Shown: positions 1 to 8,625 of the stretch, piece by piece
How the letters are laid out: each line of letters opens with the position of its first letter
How positions within the stretch are numbered: the first letter of the stretch is position 1
Virus record (IMG/VR): IMGVR_UViG_3300020162_000118
Span: 1 to 24,143 of that record
DNA: 24,143 nt
From: a virus
Direction: 5' to 3' (one strand)
The notes under the pieces: model-generated
Databases searched by the model: none
What the model was told of the DNA's origin: nothing
What the model saw: only the letters and a program-made list of their open reading frames with translations
Translations under genes and position numbers: made by a program

Positions 1-5
1 TGGCT

Positions 6-11
6 TGTCAA
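6..11 (-). promoter_or_regulatory. Isolated TTGACA, possible -35 box
   Basis: Minus-strand TTGACA lies 9 nt after the stop of the lectin-like gene. Its -10 partner would lie outside the window, so this can be no more than a candidate for a promoter of the next (perhaps lysis) genes. Confidence 0.15.
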
Positions 12-19
12 TAGGCTAT

Positions 20-466
20 TTAAGCCTGTGTGTTGTTATCTACGTTTCCTACAGCTATCCATCGTATAAATAGTCCGTCGGTTGCTGTTGCAATCGAAGA
101 TGGGATCAGCAAGCACTTAAAACCAAGCTTGGTTGATTCTGTCAAACATACTGTATGCAAAGCTTTTACGCCAGCATTAGGATTTTCAATTTGTAGCGAT
201 ACTGAAGGGATGTCGGTAAATGTAACATTACCGTATTCGACTGTATATGGGACAGCTTTCTTTGGCTCTGCTTTTGCTGGAAACGAGCTATGTATTGTAG
301 TATTTGCAGACCTCAGACTAGGAGCTCCAGTTTGGTTTGTAATGTTAATTACAGTAATTTTTTCACCAAGAGCAACCTTAGCAATATTTGAATTCATTCT
401 TTGGATGACTTCAGCAGATACTGGGTCTCCATCATTTATTACTACTGGGTCTATGTTGATAGCCAT
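20..466 (-). CDS. Small structural protein resembling an H-type lectin domain
   Basis: This 148-aa protein starts at an ATG with AAGGAG 5 nt upstream, inside the end of the preceding small gene. Residues 1-45 form a short helix-strand leader (DPVSAEVIQRMNSNIAKVAL) of the kind that attaches small phage proteins to a fibre or baseplate. Residues about 70-145 follow the H-type lectin pattern: VEYGNVTFTDIPSVSLQIEN, LHTVCLTESTKLGFKCLLIP and FIRWIAVGNVDN, the final WIAVG strand being characteristic. H-type lectins bind GalNAc-like sugars as trimers or hexamers in animals, and related domains occur on phage tails. It follows the fibre gene, so an adsorption accessory role is plausible. The family match is by pattern only. 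Confidence 0.6.
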   Translation of the reverse strand: MAINIDPVVINDGDPVSAEVIQRMNSNIAKVALGEKITVINITNQTGAPSLRSANTTIHSSFPAKAEPKKAVPYTVEYGNVTFTDIPSVSLQIENPNAGVKALHTVCLTESTKLGFKCLLIPSSIATATDGLFIRWIAVGNVDNNTQA

Positions 467-468
467 TA

Positions 469-612
469 TTACTCCTTAGCGTCTTCCGCATTCTTTGTGT
501 CTGCTAGCGTAGTCATTTCTGCACGTAGTATAGCGATATGTGTCTCATATTGTGAGACAATTTCTCCAATGCGCTGTTGTAGTGCTTGAACTACAAGTTC
601 TAATTTTTCCAT
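469..612 (-). CDS. 47-aa coiled-coil peptide between fibre and lectin-like genes
   Basis: The minus strand encodes MEKLELVVQALQQRIGEIVS then QYETHIAILRAEMTTLADTK and NAEDAKE. The gap from the fibre stop to this ATG is 33 nt with only GGAA as a weak ribosome site. Its stop is followed by TAATG-like spacing to the next gene, and its last codons carry that gene's AAGGAG ribosome site. The peptide is a nearly perfect amphipathic heptad helix with no other motif. Small coiled coils downstream of S74 fibres can be fibre-associated or chaperone-like; no function can be assigned. The frame is open from start to stop and fills the gap, which supports it as a gene. Confidence 0.6.
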   Translation of the reverse strand: MEKLELVVQALQQRIGEIVSQYETHIAILRAEMTTLADTKNAEDAKE

Positions 613-645
613 TATATTTCCATTCTATTCATATAAAGAATACCA

Positions 646-3429
646 TTAAGCCTGGATTCCGTCAAGTCTTTCTTTAAGTGTATCTACTTCATCTTTTAAT
701 TCTTGTATTGCTAATACTAATAGGGCAGACATTCTGTCATAGCCTATGCTTATTGGATCCCCCTGTAAATTGTAGTTTACGACTCCCCTAAATTCTGGAA
801 TCAGGGCGAGGTCTTCTGCTATAAGTCCAGATTGTATTGGCTCAATGGCAAGCACATCATCGTTTATATAATTAAAGTTAACTGGCTTAACTCTTAAAGT
901 TGCATCCAAATATCCAGACTTAGGGATTTCAATTATATTTTCTTTAAGGGCTCTACTAGAACCAAGTACCTTTAGGTATCCGCTTGAGTTCTGAACAACG
1001 GATGTTCCAGAAGTATTTCCAGATCCAGTTGCCGAGTTCAATGAGTTAGCAAATATTCTTCCGTCTGACCATATTCTAGTTAGATCATTTGCATTAAAAG
1101 AAACATTTTGTGTCTGGCCTTGGCCAAGCATAATACTTCTGTTTGCATATATTATTCCAGATCCTTGATTGACACCAAAAAGATGTATTTGTCCTGCATC
1201 GGATGTTAGAACAAGCGACCCATCATTTACTCCTCCAGATGAATTGCCTGAAAATATGTAGGCGTATGATCCTGCCGTACCTAAAGTTAAGCTTCCAGCA
1301 TATAGCCATGCTGTTTGATTTTGATTATATAAATTTTTTGATTCTATTTTTACACCTGGGCTGCTAAACCACTCTGTGTTATTTGAGATTAACTCAACGT
1401 TTCCTTTAAATGTTCCGCTTGCTCCTGTTATACTACCCTTAAAATAACCATTGTCTGCATACACGTCGCCTCTAAATATTGCAGTTCCAGTAGATGCATC
1501 TAGTAGTATTGAGTATAGTCCAGTAGATGGATTCGTCATATATAAGCCAGTCTCATCTAAATAAACTGGCCTTGTTCCGCCAGAACGTATTTTCATATTA
1601 TTACTTGCTTGCAAAGCATTAATAACTCTTGTAGTTGGGTCTACGCTTAGCCCGTTACCTTCTTGGACTGCTGTTGCGCCCTTAGCAGCATTTCCTTTTA
1701 CAGTTGATGCTGCAACTCCATCTATGGTTCCGCTAACATTACCAGTCAATGTTCCATTTGGTTGAAGCGCATTGTCGGCAGCGGTCTTTGCTGCAAGAGT
1801 GTCGTCTAAAATTTGTTGTGCTGTTTTCGATGTACCAAATGTACTTCCAAGGCCAATGCTTCCACTAATAATCGCATTGGTTGCTCTTAGGACTCCAGAG
1901 GAGTCAACGCTGAAAGATGCATTTGCTGGATTATTGTTGCCAGACCATAACTTATAATATGTTCCAGGCGTTCCAGCAACAGCCCAAGTTGTAGTTCCAT
2001 CTATATAAACACTTGTAGCTAAAGAAGATCCAGCACGAATTTGTCCAGCGCTATCTAGGGATATATTATTTTTTGAAAGAGTTGTAGAAGATAGGGTCCA
2101 TCCACCAATAGTTCCTGCATTTGCAGTTATTGTTCCGTCTGCTGCATTTAATGTTACAGAGTTGGCACCATTAGCAATTTTGAGTCCTGTTGAGTTTAAA
2201 GCAAAACCGTTACCAGTTAATGTTCCTGCCGTACTGATTGTTCCATTATAAATAGATGCGCCAGATGTAGAAAGATTTATGTTTCCGCCAATTGTTGCAG
2301 TTCCTGTTGCGCCGATATTTCCATCTATGTTTAAGGTTGAGCCATCCCATTTAATGTAATTGCTGGTTGGTCCACCTACTTTAAATTCTGCTGTGCTACC
2401 TGAGTTTATGTACCAGTAGTTGCTGGCGTTAAATAGTAAGCCACGCTTGCCAGATACAACGCCATCACCGAATTTAAATGCGCCAGCAGATATATATCCA
2501 TTCATGACTGGTGTTCCTGGTATTGCTAATGTGCCACCAGAAACATATCCAGAAGTTGTATTGTTGTATTGATCATATGTCGCTACTGCAAACTCGTATG
2601 TTACTCCAACGCCAAGCCCTTCTAATTTGTACGATGTACTAGAACCAGGAGAATCGGCATATGAATATACAGAGTCTCCAACAGGCTTAAACCTTATTCT
2701 GTATCCTCGAATGTCTCCAGATGTTACTGCGCTCCATTGTATTGTGGCATAGCCATTAAATCCAAGATAGGCAGATGGGTCAATGCCACCACTCACTGTT
2801 GCTGAGCCAACTGCTGGTGGCCCGTCAACATCGACAATGACTGGGTCTGTGGGTTTTATAACTCCACTTATGTAGTACTTGTTTGCACTTGTTGTGTCTG
2901 CATGAAAAAACTTATCTCTATGTAAAACCTTTATATATCTATCTGCTGTATTAGATGTAAGAATGTTTGCCTGTGTTGAGTTTCCGACCCACACAACTGG
3001 CTCTGAGCCAGTAAATGTTGAAGAAGTTCCCTCCCAAATAATTGTGTCAACATAGTTTTCCCATGTTGGCTTATCCCATTTAACCTGATAAGAAAGAAGG
3101 CCAGAAGTAACAACAACATTAGATGGCGGCTGTGTGTAATCTGGAACAGCTGCGGCAATCTGCTGTCTAGTTACAATAAATCTTGGTGATGGTGGACCAA
3201 ATACAACAGTTTTATCTGCTGGGTCGTCGTTAGTTAATATGTATGAAAATATAAATGCGTAGTCTTTAAATAAGTTTAAGTCTATATTTTCTATGACTAA
3301 ATCATAGGAGCTCTGACTAGTAGATGATACAGCTTTAGCAGCAGCAGCTGCATTAGAAGATAGGTCTGGTGCTGCATCTTGTGGTGAAGGTTGATGCCCA
3401 CCAGAATCTAGGTAGTCAGCTTTTGTCAT
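646..3429 (-). CDS. Tail fibre with FN3 domains and C-terminal peptidase S74 chaperone
   Basis: This 927-aa protein starts immediately after the previous stop (TAAATG). Residues 1-40 are Ala/Ser-rich. Residues about 101-195 and 202-306 look like fibronectin type III modules (the second with YATIQWSAVTSGDIRGYRIR and YEFAVATYDQYN). Residues 310-820 are a low-complexity Gly/Thr/Asn-rich shaft with recurring turns (NIDGNIGATGTATIGGNINL, TISTAGTLTGNGFALNSTGL), suggesting a trimeric beta-helical fibre. The last 104 residues are a peptidase S74 (intramolecular chaperone) domain: SSRALKENI with Ser824/825 and Lys829, VKPVNFNYIND, SGLIAEDLALIPE, and a terminal coiled coil (LVLAIQELKDEVDTLKERL). This domain trimerises the fibre and in characterised members cuts itself off. 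It is the probable receptor-binding fibre; the receptor is unknown. Confidence 0.85.
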   Translation of the reverse strand: MTKADYLDSGGHQPSPQDAAPDLSSNAAAAAKAVSSTSQSSYDLVIENIDLNLFKDYAFIFSYILTNDDPADKTVVFGPPSPRFIVTRQQIAAAVPDYTQPPSNVVVTSGLLSYQVKWDKPTWENYVDTIIWEGTSSTFTGSEPVVWVGNSTQANILTSNTADRYIKVLHRDKFFHADTTSANKYYISGVIKPTDPVIVDVDGPPAVGSATVSGGIDPSAYLGFNGYATIQWSAVTSGDIRGYRIRFKPVGDSVYSYADSPGSSTSYKLEGLGVGVTYEFAVATYDQYNNTTSGYVSGGTLAIPGTPVMNGYISAGAFKFGDGVVSGKRGLLFNASNYWYINSGSTAEFKVGGPTSNYIKWDGSTLNIDGNIGATGTATIGGNINLSTSGASIYNGTISTAGTLTGNGFALNSTGLKIANGANSVTLNAADGTITANAGTIGGWTLSSTTLSKNNISLDSAGQIRAGSSLATSVYIDGTTTWAVAGTPGTYYKLWSGNNNPANASFSVDSSGVLRATNAIISGSIGLGSTFGTSKTAQQILDDTLAAKTAADNALQPNGTLTGNVSGTIDGVAASTVKGNAAKGATAVQEGNGLSVDPTTRVINALQASNNMKIRSGGTRPVYLDETGLYMTNPSTGLYSILLDASTGTAIFRGDVYADNGYFKGSITGASGTFKGNVELISNNTEWFSSPGVKIESKNLYNQNQTAWLYAGSLTLGTAGSYAYIFSGNSSGGVNDGSLVLTSDAGQIHLFGVNQGSGIIYANRSIMLGQGQTQNVSFNANDLTRIWSDGRIFANSLNSATGSGNTSGTSVVQNSSGYLKVLGSSRALKENIIEIPKSGYLDATLRVKPVNFNYINDDVLAIEPIQSGLIAEDLALIPEFRGVVNYNLQGDPISIGYDRMSALLVLAIQELKDEVDTLKERLDGIQA

Positions 3430-4407
3430 TTAAAAACTAAGTCCTAGTCTGTATTCTATATCCATTTGCTTACCAGCAACCTTAACAATTTCAGAAGACA
3501 AAACAGATCGACTTATCAATCCATATATTGGATCAAATGAATCCTCATCATTAATTCTTAGACCATCCATATATACTGTTGTACCAGATATTGTTTTTGA
3601 CTTAGCCCCAATAAGTATTTTATTTATTGAGCTAGCGTCTGGTGTTCCAGATTTATACGAAGATCCGAGAAGCTCAGAAAGCGTTTTACTTTTAATTTTA
3701 TCTGGTGTCTGCGGTGATGTTATTGATGCGTCACCTGTAATTCTAGTTTCAAAATAATCAGTATCTCCGCTATAGAATCTTATGTACACATAGTCAAGAT
3801 TAGTGTCTGCCTGTCTGAATGCAAGTGTTAGACTGTCGTATATGCTATAGCCAGACAAATCAAATGTGGCATTAAACCAATATTCTTTTGTAGAGTAAGT
3901 CGCTGGTGATGTTACTGCTGGTGCAGTTACTTGAAATAAATATGATCCAAGCCTTGGCGTTGGAGTAGAAACAAGTGTTGGGTTATTGCCAGATGAGTCT
4001 ACCCACGGCAAAGCATTTTCAAAAGAGCTTATGTATCTATTGGAATAGTCTGACTTGCTTGTTGATTGTGATGGGAACAGCCCAACTTCCTTTATGGATC
4101 CAGCCACGTCATTAGGCAGTGAAGTCTTGTATATGACAGAGTATGTTGATATTCCAGTAACTGGGTCTGTTTCAATATTAGGTGAGTTCAGATCAACTGG
4201 GACCTTGTAAAATTCAAAACCAAGTCTTGTATCATCGACTGTCGGGGTTTCAGACCCTATGCCAATAGCTATTGCCTTGCTGCTAAAACCTAGGGTGCCA
4301 GCTAAATAGTTTGTTAAGAATCTTTTTCCAAACTTAGTTAAAATATTATCCTGTCTATGAAGCTCTACTCCATCTTGATAAAAGATATAAGTGCCTTTCA
4401 TCTCCAT
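3430..4407 (-). CDS. Minor tail protein with collar-like N-terminus and putative binding domain
   Basis: This 325-aa protein starts at the TAATG junction. The N-terminus follows a pattern seen in tail collar/baseplate proteins: DNILTKFGKRFLTNYLAGTL, then AIAIGIGSETPTVDDTRLGF, VIYKTSLP and GSIKEVGLFPSQ. The section from about residue 150 to 290 looks like a jelly-roll or galactose-binding-like beta sandwich (EYWFNATFDLSGYSIYDSLT, LDYVYIRFYSGDTDYFETRI, SSINKILIGAKS, TVYMDGLRINDED), often carbohydrate-binding in phage tails. The last 40 residues return to the N-terminal beta fold (RSVLSSEIVKVAGKQMDIEY), so the binding-like part appears inserted in a loop. The stop is followed at once by the fibre ATG. 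Role in adsorption is inferred. Confidence 0.6.
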   Translation of the reverse strand: MEMKGTYIFYQDGVELHRQDNILTKFGKRFLTNYLAGTLGFSSKAIAIGIGSETPTVDDTRLGFEFYKVPVDLNSPNIETDPVTGISTYSVIYKTSLPNDVAGSIKEVGLFPSQSTSKSDYSNRYISSFENALPWVDSSGNNPTLVSTPTPRLGSYLFQVTAPAVTSPATYSTKEYWFNATFDLSGYSIYDSLTLAFRQADTNLDYVYIRFYSGDTDYFETRITGDASITSPQTPDKIKSKTLSELLGSSYKSGTPDASSINKILIGAKSKTISGTTVYMDGLRINDEDSFDPIYGLISRSVLSSEIVKVAGKQMDIEYRLGLSF

Positions 4408-4787
4408 TATCCACCACCCCCTTGTACGCCACGAACGGCATCTCCTGAATTATTTTTTACATTAAAATTAAATTTTAATTTAGCATTTCCATTAATATCA
4501 TTAACTACATCTATTTTCTTTAATGTTATATCTGCTAATGTTGGAAATGGCTTTTGGCCAGTTCCATCATCTGGTATGGTGTATTCTTCGCCCTTTTTAT
4601 AACCGCTAGTCGGTGGCTTTGAGTTGGGCAGTGTTAATATTACACTTCCATCTAGTTGTGCTGTTACAACCAGGTCGTAATATTGACTTTTAAGAATGTC
4701 TACAAGCGGATCATCTGCTGGTAGCTGAATTTTCTGCTTAGTAGTAAAACCACTAAACTTTATCTTATTATTATCTACAGTTGCCAT
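4407..4787 (-). CDS. Small protein of unknown function in the tail tip operon
   Basis: I do not recognise this 126-aa protein. It begins 17 nt after the hub gene and its stop overlaps the next start as TAATG. It opens with polar strands (NNKIKFSGFTTKQKIQLPAD), has a regular strand LVVTAQLDGSVILTLP, a Pro/Gly/Lys linker (SKPPTSGYKKGEEYTIPDDG), then a second beta part with VVNDINGNAKLKFNFNVKNN, ending VRGVQGGGG. There is no signal peptide, membrane segment or catalytic motif. The Gly-rich end and its place between hub and fibre genes suggest a small baseplate or fibre-joining structural protein; that is inference. Confidence 0.55.
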   Translation of the reverse strand: MATVDNNKIKFSGFTTKQKIQLPADDPLVDILKSQYYDLVVTAQLDGSVILTLPNSKPPTSGYKKGEEYTIPDDGTGQKPFPTLADITLKKIDVVNDINGNAKLKFNFNVKNNSGDAVRGVQGGGG

Positions 4788-4804
4788 TTTATCATTCTAC
4801 CATT

Positions 4805-7800
4805 TTATCCAGTATAAATCGACCTGCATTTTACTGAGGTGGATAGTCCGTTGTCCCAGGAATGACCTATGTCTAATACAACGTATTTGCTTGCAGATTT
4901 ACCAGATGGAATTGTATCGTCTGAAGCATATACTGAGTTTAGGGGATATGATATCTCAACCATATCTCCTACTTGAATTAGAGGGTTTGGAAAGCATTGT
5001 ATATCTATTGATGTTTGCTGTCTGGACCATTGGTCTTTCATCCATGTAGATAGCTCTTTTGCTTCCCGCTCTTTCTGTATCCAGGTTGAATCAAATCCAA
5101 TAATTTCAATGTCTTTTAACTTTGCTATTTCTGGGTCTATATACTCAAACGGATCCGTTGCAACGATTTGATCTCCTACTACCTGGAAGCTTCTTGTCTG
5201 CCCGTCAGCAAGTGGAACAAAGGTCCCAGCATTATTTAAAACATATGCCTCTATACCAAAAGAATTGACTGATGATCCAATAAGTGTAACAAATGGATTT
5301 AAAGTTATTTGTGCAAATCTTGGCTGGCCTGGTCTTTGTGCATACTTAGCGCTTATATATTTTAGCTCTCTGGCTACTGGGCCAAACTCTTTAAAGAAGG
5401 TTGGGGATGAAACCTTTGATCCTTTTGTTAAAACAAAGTCTCCAAAAGATTGAGATAGATATGACTGTGAACCAAGCATTCCGCTATAAGGATTATAAGG
5501 TGTAGTAGAAGCAAATTGAGATTCTGAAATTGCGTTGCTATACAAGTAGTCGTAGCTAATTGAACCCTTTTGTGAGAATAGTCCTACTTTTTCTGTTATA
5601 GGCAATACATAGCTAGCCCCGTTGTCTGTGGCTATAATTGTAGTGTTATCAAATTTAATTTTAAATGTTCTTCTTGTTGTATCGTAATTAACTTTAACAT
5701 CTAGGTTATACAACTGACCACCAGAAACACCAGTTACAGTTGTTGTATCTCCTTTTTGAGAGTCTGTTATTGCAACTTGATAAGGCTTGGATCCTTTTTT
5801 AAATCTCCACAATCTTATATTCTTGTCAGTCAATTTACCCGTAGCGGTTGTCTGCTCTGTCTTAATTTCAATATAGTAACCAGTAGCCCCATTGTCCGAT
5901 AGGCATATGGCAAGTCCACCTATTACCTGATCTGCCCCAGTTAATCTTCCAGCAGAGTCTTTCATTAATGGGAAGTAAAAGCTCGTTCCAACAGAAAAGT
6001 TTTTTGTAGTTGAATCTATAAATTTTGCATCTATAGTTGCAACTGTGTAGTTTTTATTTAATGACACAGTGCCTGGCTGTGATACTGTGAGCATGGATCT
6101 CGGAACACTTTTACCAAAACTATCAGAAGCCTCTATAGATATTTTAGAATTATCTATAGAAGGAGTGCCAGTAGACTGTGTGGACTCTGTTAACAGCCTT
6201 ACCTCAAAATCATCTTTGTAGTCCGCTATGTCTACACTGTGTGAAGATACGGGGGTGCCAAATGCTCCTCTAGTTTTAATTCTATATTCTCCAGTTGGCT
6301 TAAAACTATTTACTTGACCTAGCGCCTGATACTTTTGAAGGTCTATGTCTGACTCTATCCATTGGCTTTCAGGGGAGCCAGCAAGGCTTGTATATGAATA
6401 TCTGATTGCATCATACTCTATAACTTCATCATTTAAAACTAGGAACCCAGTTTTATTTAAAGCTCTTAGATCAAGTCCGTCCATTGTTGTTATTAAATTT
6501 ATCCATAGAGAAGATCCAGCCAAAGAAGATGCTGCTAAATTCTTTACCAATGCGCCAGCTCCAAGAGAATACACTGGTGACTGCCATAGGAGATCAGCGC
6601 CAGCATTATAAGAAGAACTCATTTGTGGCCTATAAAGAATTTTAACTCCCTGCACTGACGGCAAATCTTCTTTAGACATTGATATAATATTTGCTTCTTC
6701 TTGAGTAACTCCGCTAGAAACAAGCGGGTTGTATCTAAAAGTAAAAGATTTAGTTTTATTTTTATTATAAATCCATTCTCTTGTATAGAACTGAAGTATA
6801 TTATTCTCATCGAATGTGGCTACCATTTGTGTGTCTTTACATAAGTCCTGTATGCACTCCCAAACAGTTTTTGTATCGTCTGTATACCAGTAGTACGGAG
6901 TTATTGCAGATTTATCATTGCCCTCTGGTGATAGGTTAAAGTTATAATTTGTAAATCCTATCCCATCTAGCAGTCTTTTAATAATAGCAGGTGATGGTGC
7001 ATCTTTTATCAAAATATCTGGCGCTACTATTTTTTGCAATAGTAGGGCCTGGTCTAGTGCTTGCAAATCAACTTGACCAAATTCATCTACTGTCCAAGAA
7101 TCTGCATAGAAGTATCCTTGCTTTATCTTTTCAATAGTGTTATCTGATTTAGTTATATTGTAATATGGCTTAAAAAGAACATTGTTATAAAAATATGACT
7201 TGGTTTTATCAAAAACAAATGTTTTGTCGTAAGAGATTCCAGACCTGTCTTCAAAAAATAACCTAGCATTTAAAGAATTTGCAGTAACATTTCCTACTGG
7301 GGTTAGACCATTAGAAGAATCAGATGCCTTTTTTTGTGTGCTAAATGACATTATCTTGTCTGACATATCCTTTACATATCTGGCGGATATCTCAATTACA
7401 CCCAAGTAAGTGTCTGATACATTTATTGAATTGATCTCAACTATAATAGAGTCTATATCTACTGGCTCCGTAGGAGATGTTGTCCATTCTGTTGTGGACC
7501 AGGTTGTTCCACCCTGATAGTATAAGTTAACCACACCAGTTGAGTCAACGCTACCATTTGTTAAAACAGTTGTTGTTGTTCCGCCTTTTGTAATTTTTAC
7601 TGTCCATGTTACTGGCTTTACATATGTCATGTCAGACCAGACTTTCGAAGTTCCATTGTCTGACACTAGGCTTCTTAGTCCGTATGATGTTTCAAACTTA
7701 ATAGATATCTTATTTGTAACTGTATTCTTACCAGATGGATAGGAAACTGTTAATTTACAATTTGATAGAGATGTACCGCTTGATTTTGGCGTTACCCAAT

Positions 7801-8164
7801 ACTGATACTTATTCTTTGATCCAGCGTAATACATTCTGTATGGCTCTTTAATTAGTGTGTTGTACGGCAACAAAGCGTTATAGGTTATACCAGAATTACT
7901 TGTATTATTAGATATAAAGTATTTAATTCCAGCAGAAGATGGTCTCTTAGGGCTTATAATACTTGCAAGCGGGAATAGCTTTAAAAATGGTTTGTACTCT
8001 ACGCCAGCAGAGTCTTTTAGTGTTACTGTTTCCCCGCCTAGATTTTCAACAGCAACTCCAGCGATAAGGTCGTTCATGTTATATTCAGCCCATAGCCCTG
8101 GCGACATTGATAGAGTTGAAGACTTTTTAATTTGATTTAAAATGTCTGTTGATGAGCTTAACAT
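4805..8164 (-). CDS. Large minor tail protein / tail hub with LamG-like insert
   Basis: This 1119-aa protein starts at the TAATG junction with the previous gene. The first 370 residues are beta-rich with an opening helix. Residues about 385-515 look like a tail hub: DILIKDAPSPAIIKRLLDGI, TVWECIQDLCKDTQMVATFD, ENNILQFYTREW and VQGVKILYRPQ. The C-terminus (SIDIQCFPNPLIQVGDMVEI then SYPLNSVY, and YVVLDIGHSWDNGLSTSVKC) is the beta domain common in hub/Tal proteins. Residues about 695-880 resemble a concanavalin/LamG beta sandwich (GGLAICLSDNGATGYYIEIK, LYNLDVKVNYDTTRRTFKIK, KVGLFSQKGSISYDYLYS), a fold that often binds glycans. No peptidoglycan hydrolase motif was seen. It would close the tube tip and contact the cell surface. 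Hub role is inferred from position, size and end domains. Confidence 0.72.
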   Translation of the reverse strand: MLSSSTDILNQIKKSSTLSMSPGLWAEYNMNDLIAGVAVENLGGETVTLKDSAGVEYKPFLKLFPLASIISPKRPSSAGIKYFISNNTSNSGITYNALLPYNTLIKEPYRMYYAGSKNKYQYWVTPKSSGTSLSNCKLTVSYPSGKNTVTNKISIKFETSYGLRSLVSDNGTSKVWSDMTYVKPVTWTVKITKGGTTTTVLTNGSVDSTGVVNLYYQGGTTWSTTEWTTSPTEPVDIDSIIVEINSINVSDTYLGVIEISARYVKDMSDKIMSFSTQKKASDSSNGLTPVGNVTANSLNARLFFEDRSGISYDKTFVFDKTKSYFYNNVLFKPYYNITKSDNTIEKIKQGYFYADSWTVDEFGQVDLQALDQALLLQKIVAPDILIKDAPSPAIIKRLLDGIGFTNYNFNLSPEGNDKSAITPYYWYTDDTKTVWECIQDLCKDTQMVATFDENNILQFYTREWIYNKNKTKSFTFRYNPLVSSGVTQEEANIISMSKEDLPSVQGVKILYRPQMSSSYNAGADLLWQSPVYSLGAGALVKNLAASSLAGSSLWINLITTMDGLDLRALNKTGFLVLNDEVIEYDAIRYSYTSLAGSPESQWIESDIDLQKYQALGQVNSFKPTGEYRIKTRGAFGTPVSSHSVDIADYKDDFEVRLLTESTQSTGTPSIDNSKISIEASDSFGKSVPRSMLTVSQPGTVSLNKNYTVATIDAKFIDSTTKNFSVGTSFYFPLMKDSAGRLTGADQVIGGLAICLSDNGATGYYIEIKTEQTTATGKLTDKNIRLWRFKKGSKPYQVAITDSQKGDTTTVTGVSGGQLYNLDVKVNYDTTRRTFKIKFDNTTIIATDNGASYVLPITEKVGLFSQKGSISYDYLYSNAISESQFASTTPYNPYSGMLGSQSYLSQSFGDFVLTKGSKVSSPTFFKEFGPVARELKYISAKYAQRPGQPRFAQITLNPFVTLIGSSVNSFGIEAYVLNNAGTFVPLADGQTRSFQVVGDQIVATDPFEYIDPEIAKLKDIEIIGFDSTWIQKEREAKELSTWMKDQWSRQQTSIDIQCFPNPLIQVGDMVEISYPLNSVYASDDTIPSGKSASKYVVLDIGHSWDNGLSTSVKCRSIYTG

Positions 8165-8625
8165 TATACTTGTTCCAGTGTTAGACTAACATCCCAAAAT
8201 TCTTGTGGATCTACTCCGCTTACCATTTTGACATTTCTTTTATTTATGCTAAAGCTGCAATTGGTAAACATGACTGTTATTATTTCATCTCTTGCTGAGA
8301 CTCCGTTGTAAGATATTTTTAATTTAAATGAGCCTATTCCTTTTGCTTTATAGAATGCTCTAATTTGTTCTGCGCCGTAGCCGCCATCGACAGTCATTGT
8401 GCTTGTTGAAGGCAATGTATTCCATGAGCACTGAATAGAATATTTATCTGCAATAAATATTTTACGCATGGTTCCATTAGCCATGCGCTCTGCTCTTTCA
8501 ATTCTATTTGTATCTAAAGTTACTGTCTGCCTATTATGCTCTGACAGCTTAGTCCAGGTAGGGGTAGCTGCATCTGTTCCAGTGTCAATAAACAGTAGTG
8601 ATCCTACAGGTAAAGTTAGCGCCAT
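8164..8625 (-). CDS. Small tail tip protein (possible distal tail protein)
   Basis: This 153-aa protein is coupled to the tape measure by TAATG and to the next gene by the same junction. It is beta-rich with SLLFIDTGTDAATPTWTKLS, a conserved-looking centre (IERAERMANGTMRKIFIADK then YSIQCSWNTLPS), a helix (YGAEQIRAFYKAKGIGSFKL) and closing strands (REIITVMF-like region, QEFWDVSLTLEQV). The layout resembles a tube-like beta sandwich with a helix, as in distal tail (Dit) or tube-like tip proteins, and it occupies the slot between tape measure and hub where such proteins are found. I did not find a catalytic motif. It is probably a ring at the tail tip; the exact class is uncertain. Confidence 0.6.
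   Translation of the reverse strand: MALTLPVGSLLFIDTGTDAATPTWTKLSEHNRQTVTLDTNRIERAERMANGTMRKIFIADKYSIQCSWNTLPSTSTMTVDGGYGAEQIRAFYKAKGIGSFKLKISYNGVSARDEIITVMFTNCSFSINKRNVKMVSGVDPQEFWDVSLTLEQV

Noticed and set aside
30-479. 149-aa plus-strand frame opposite the lectin-like gene
   Set aside because: The minus-strand frame has a strong AAGGAG site, coupling to its neighbour and a recognisable pattern; the plus frame has none of these.
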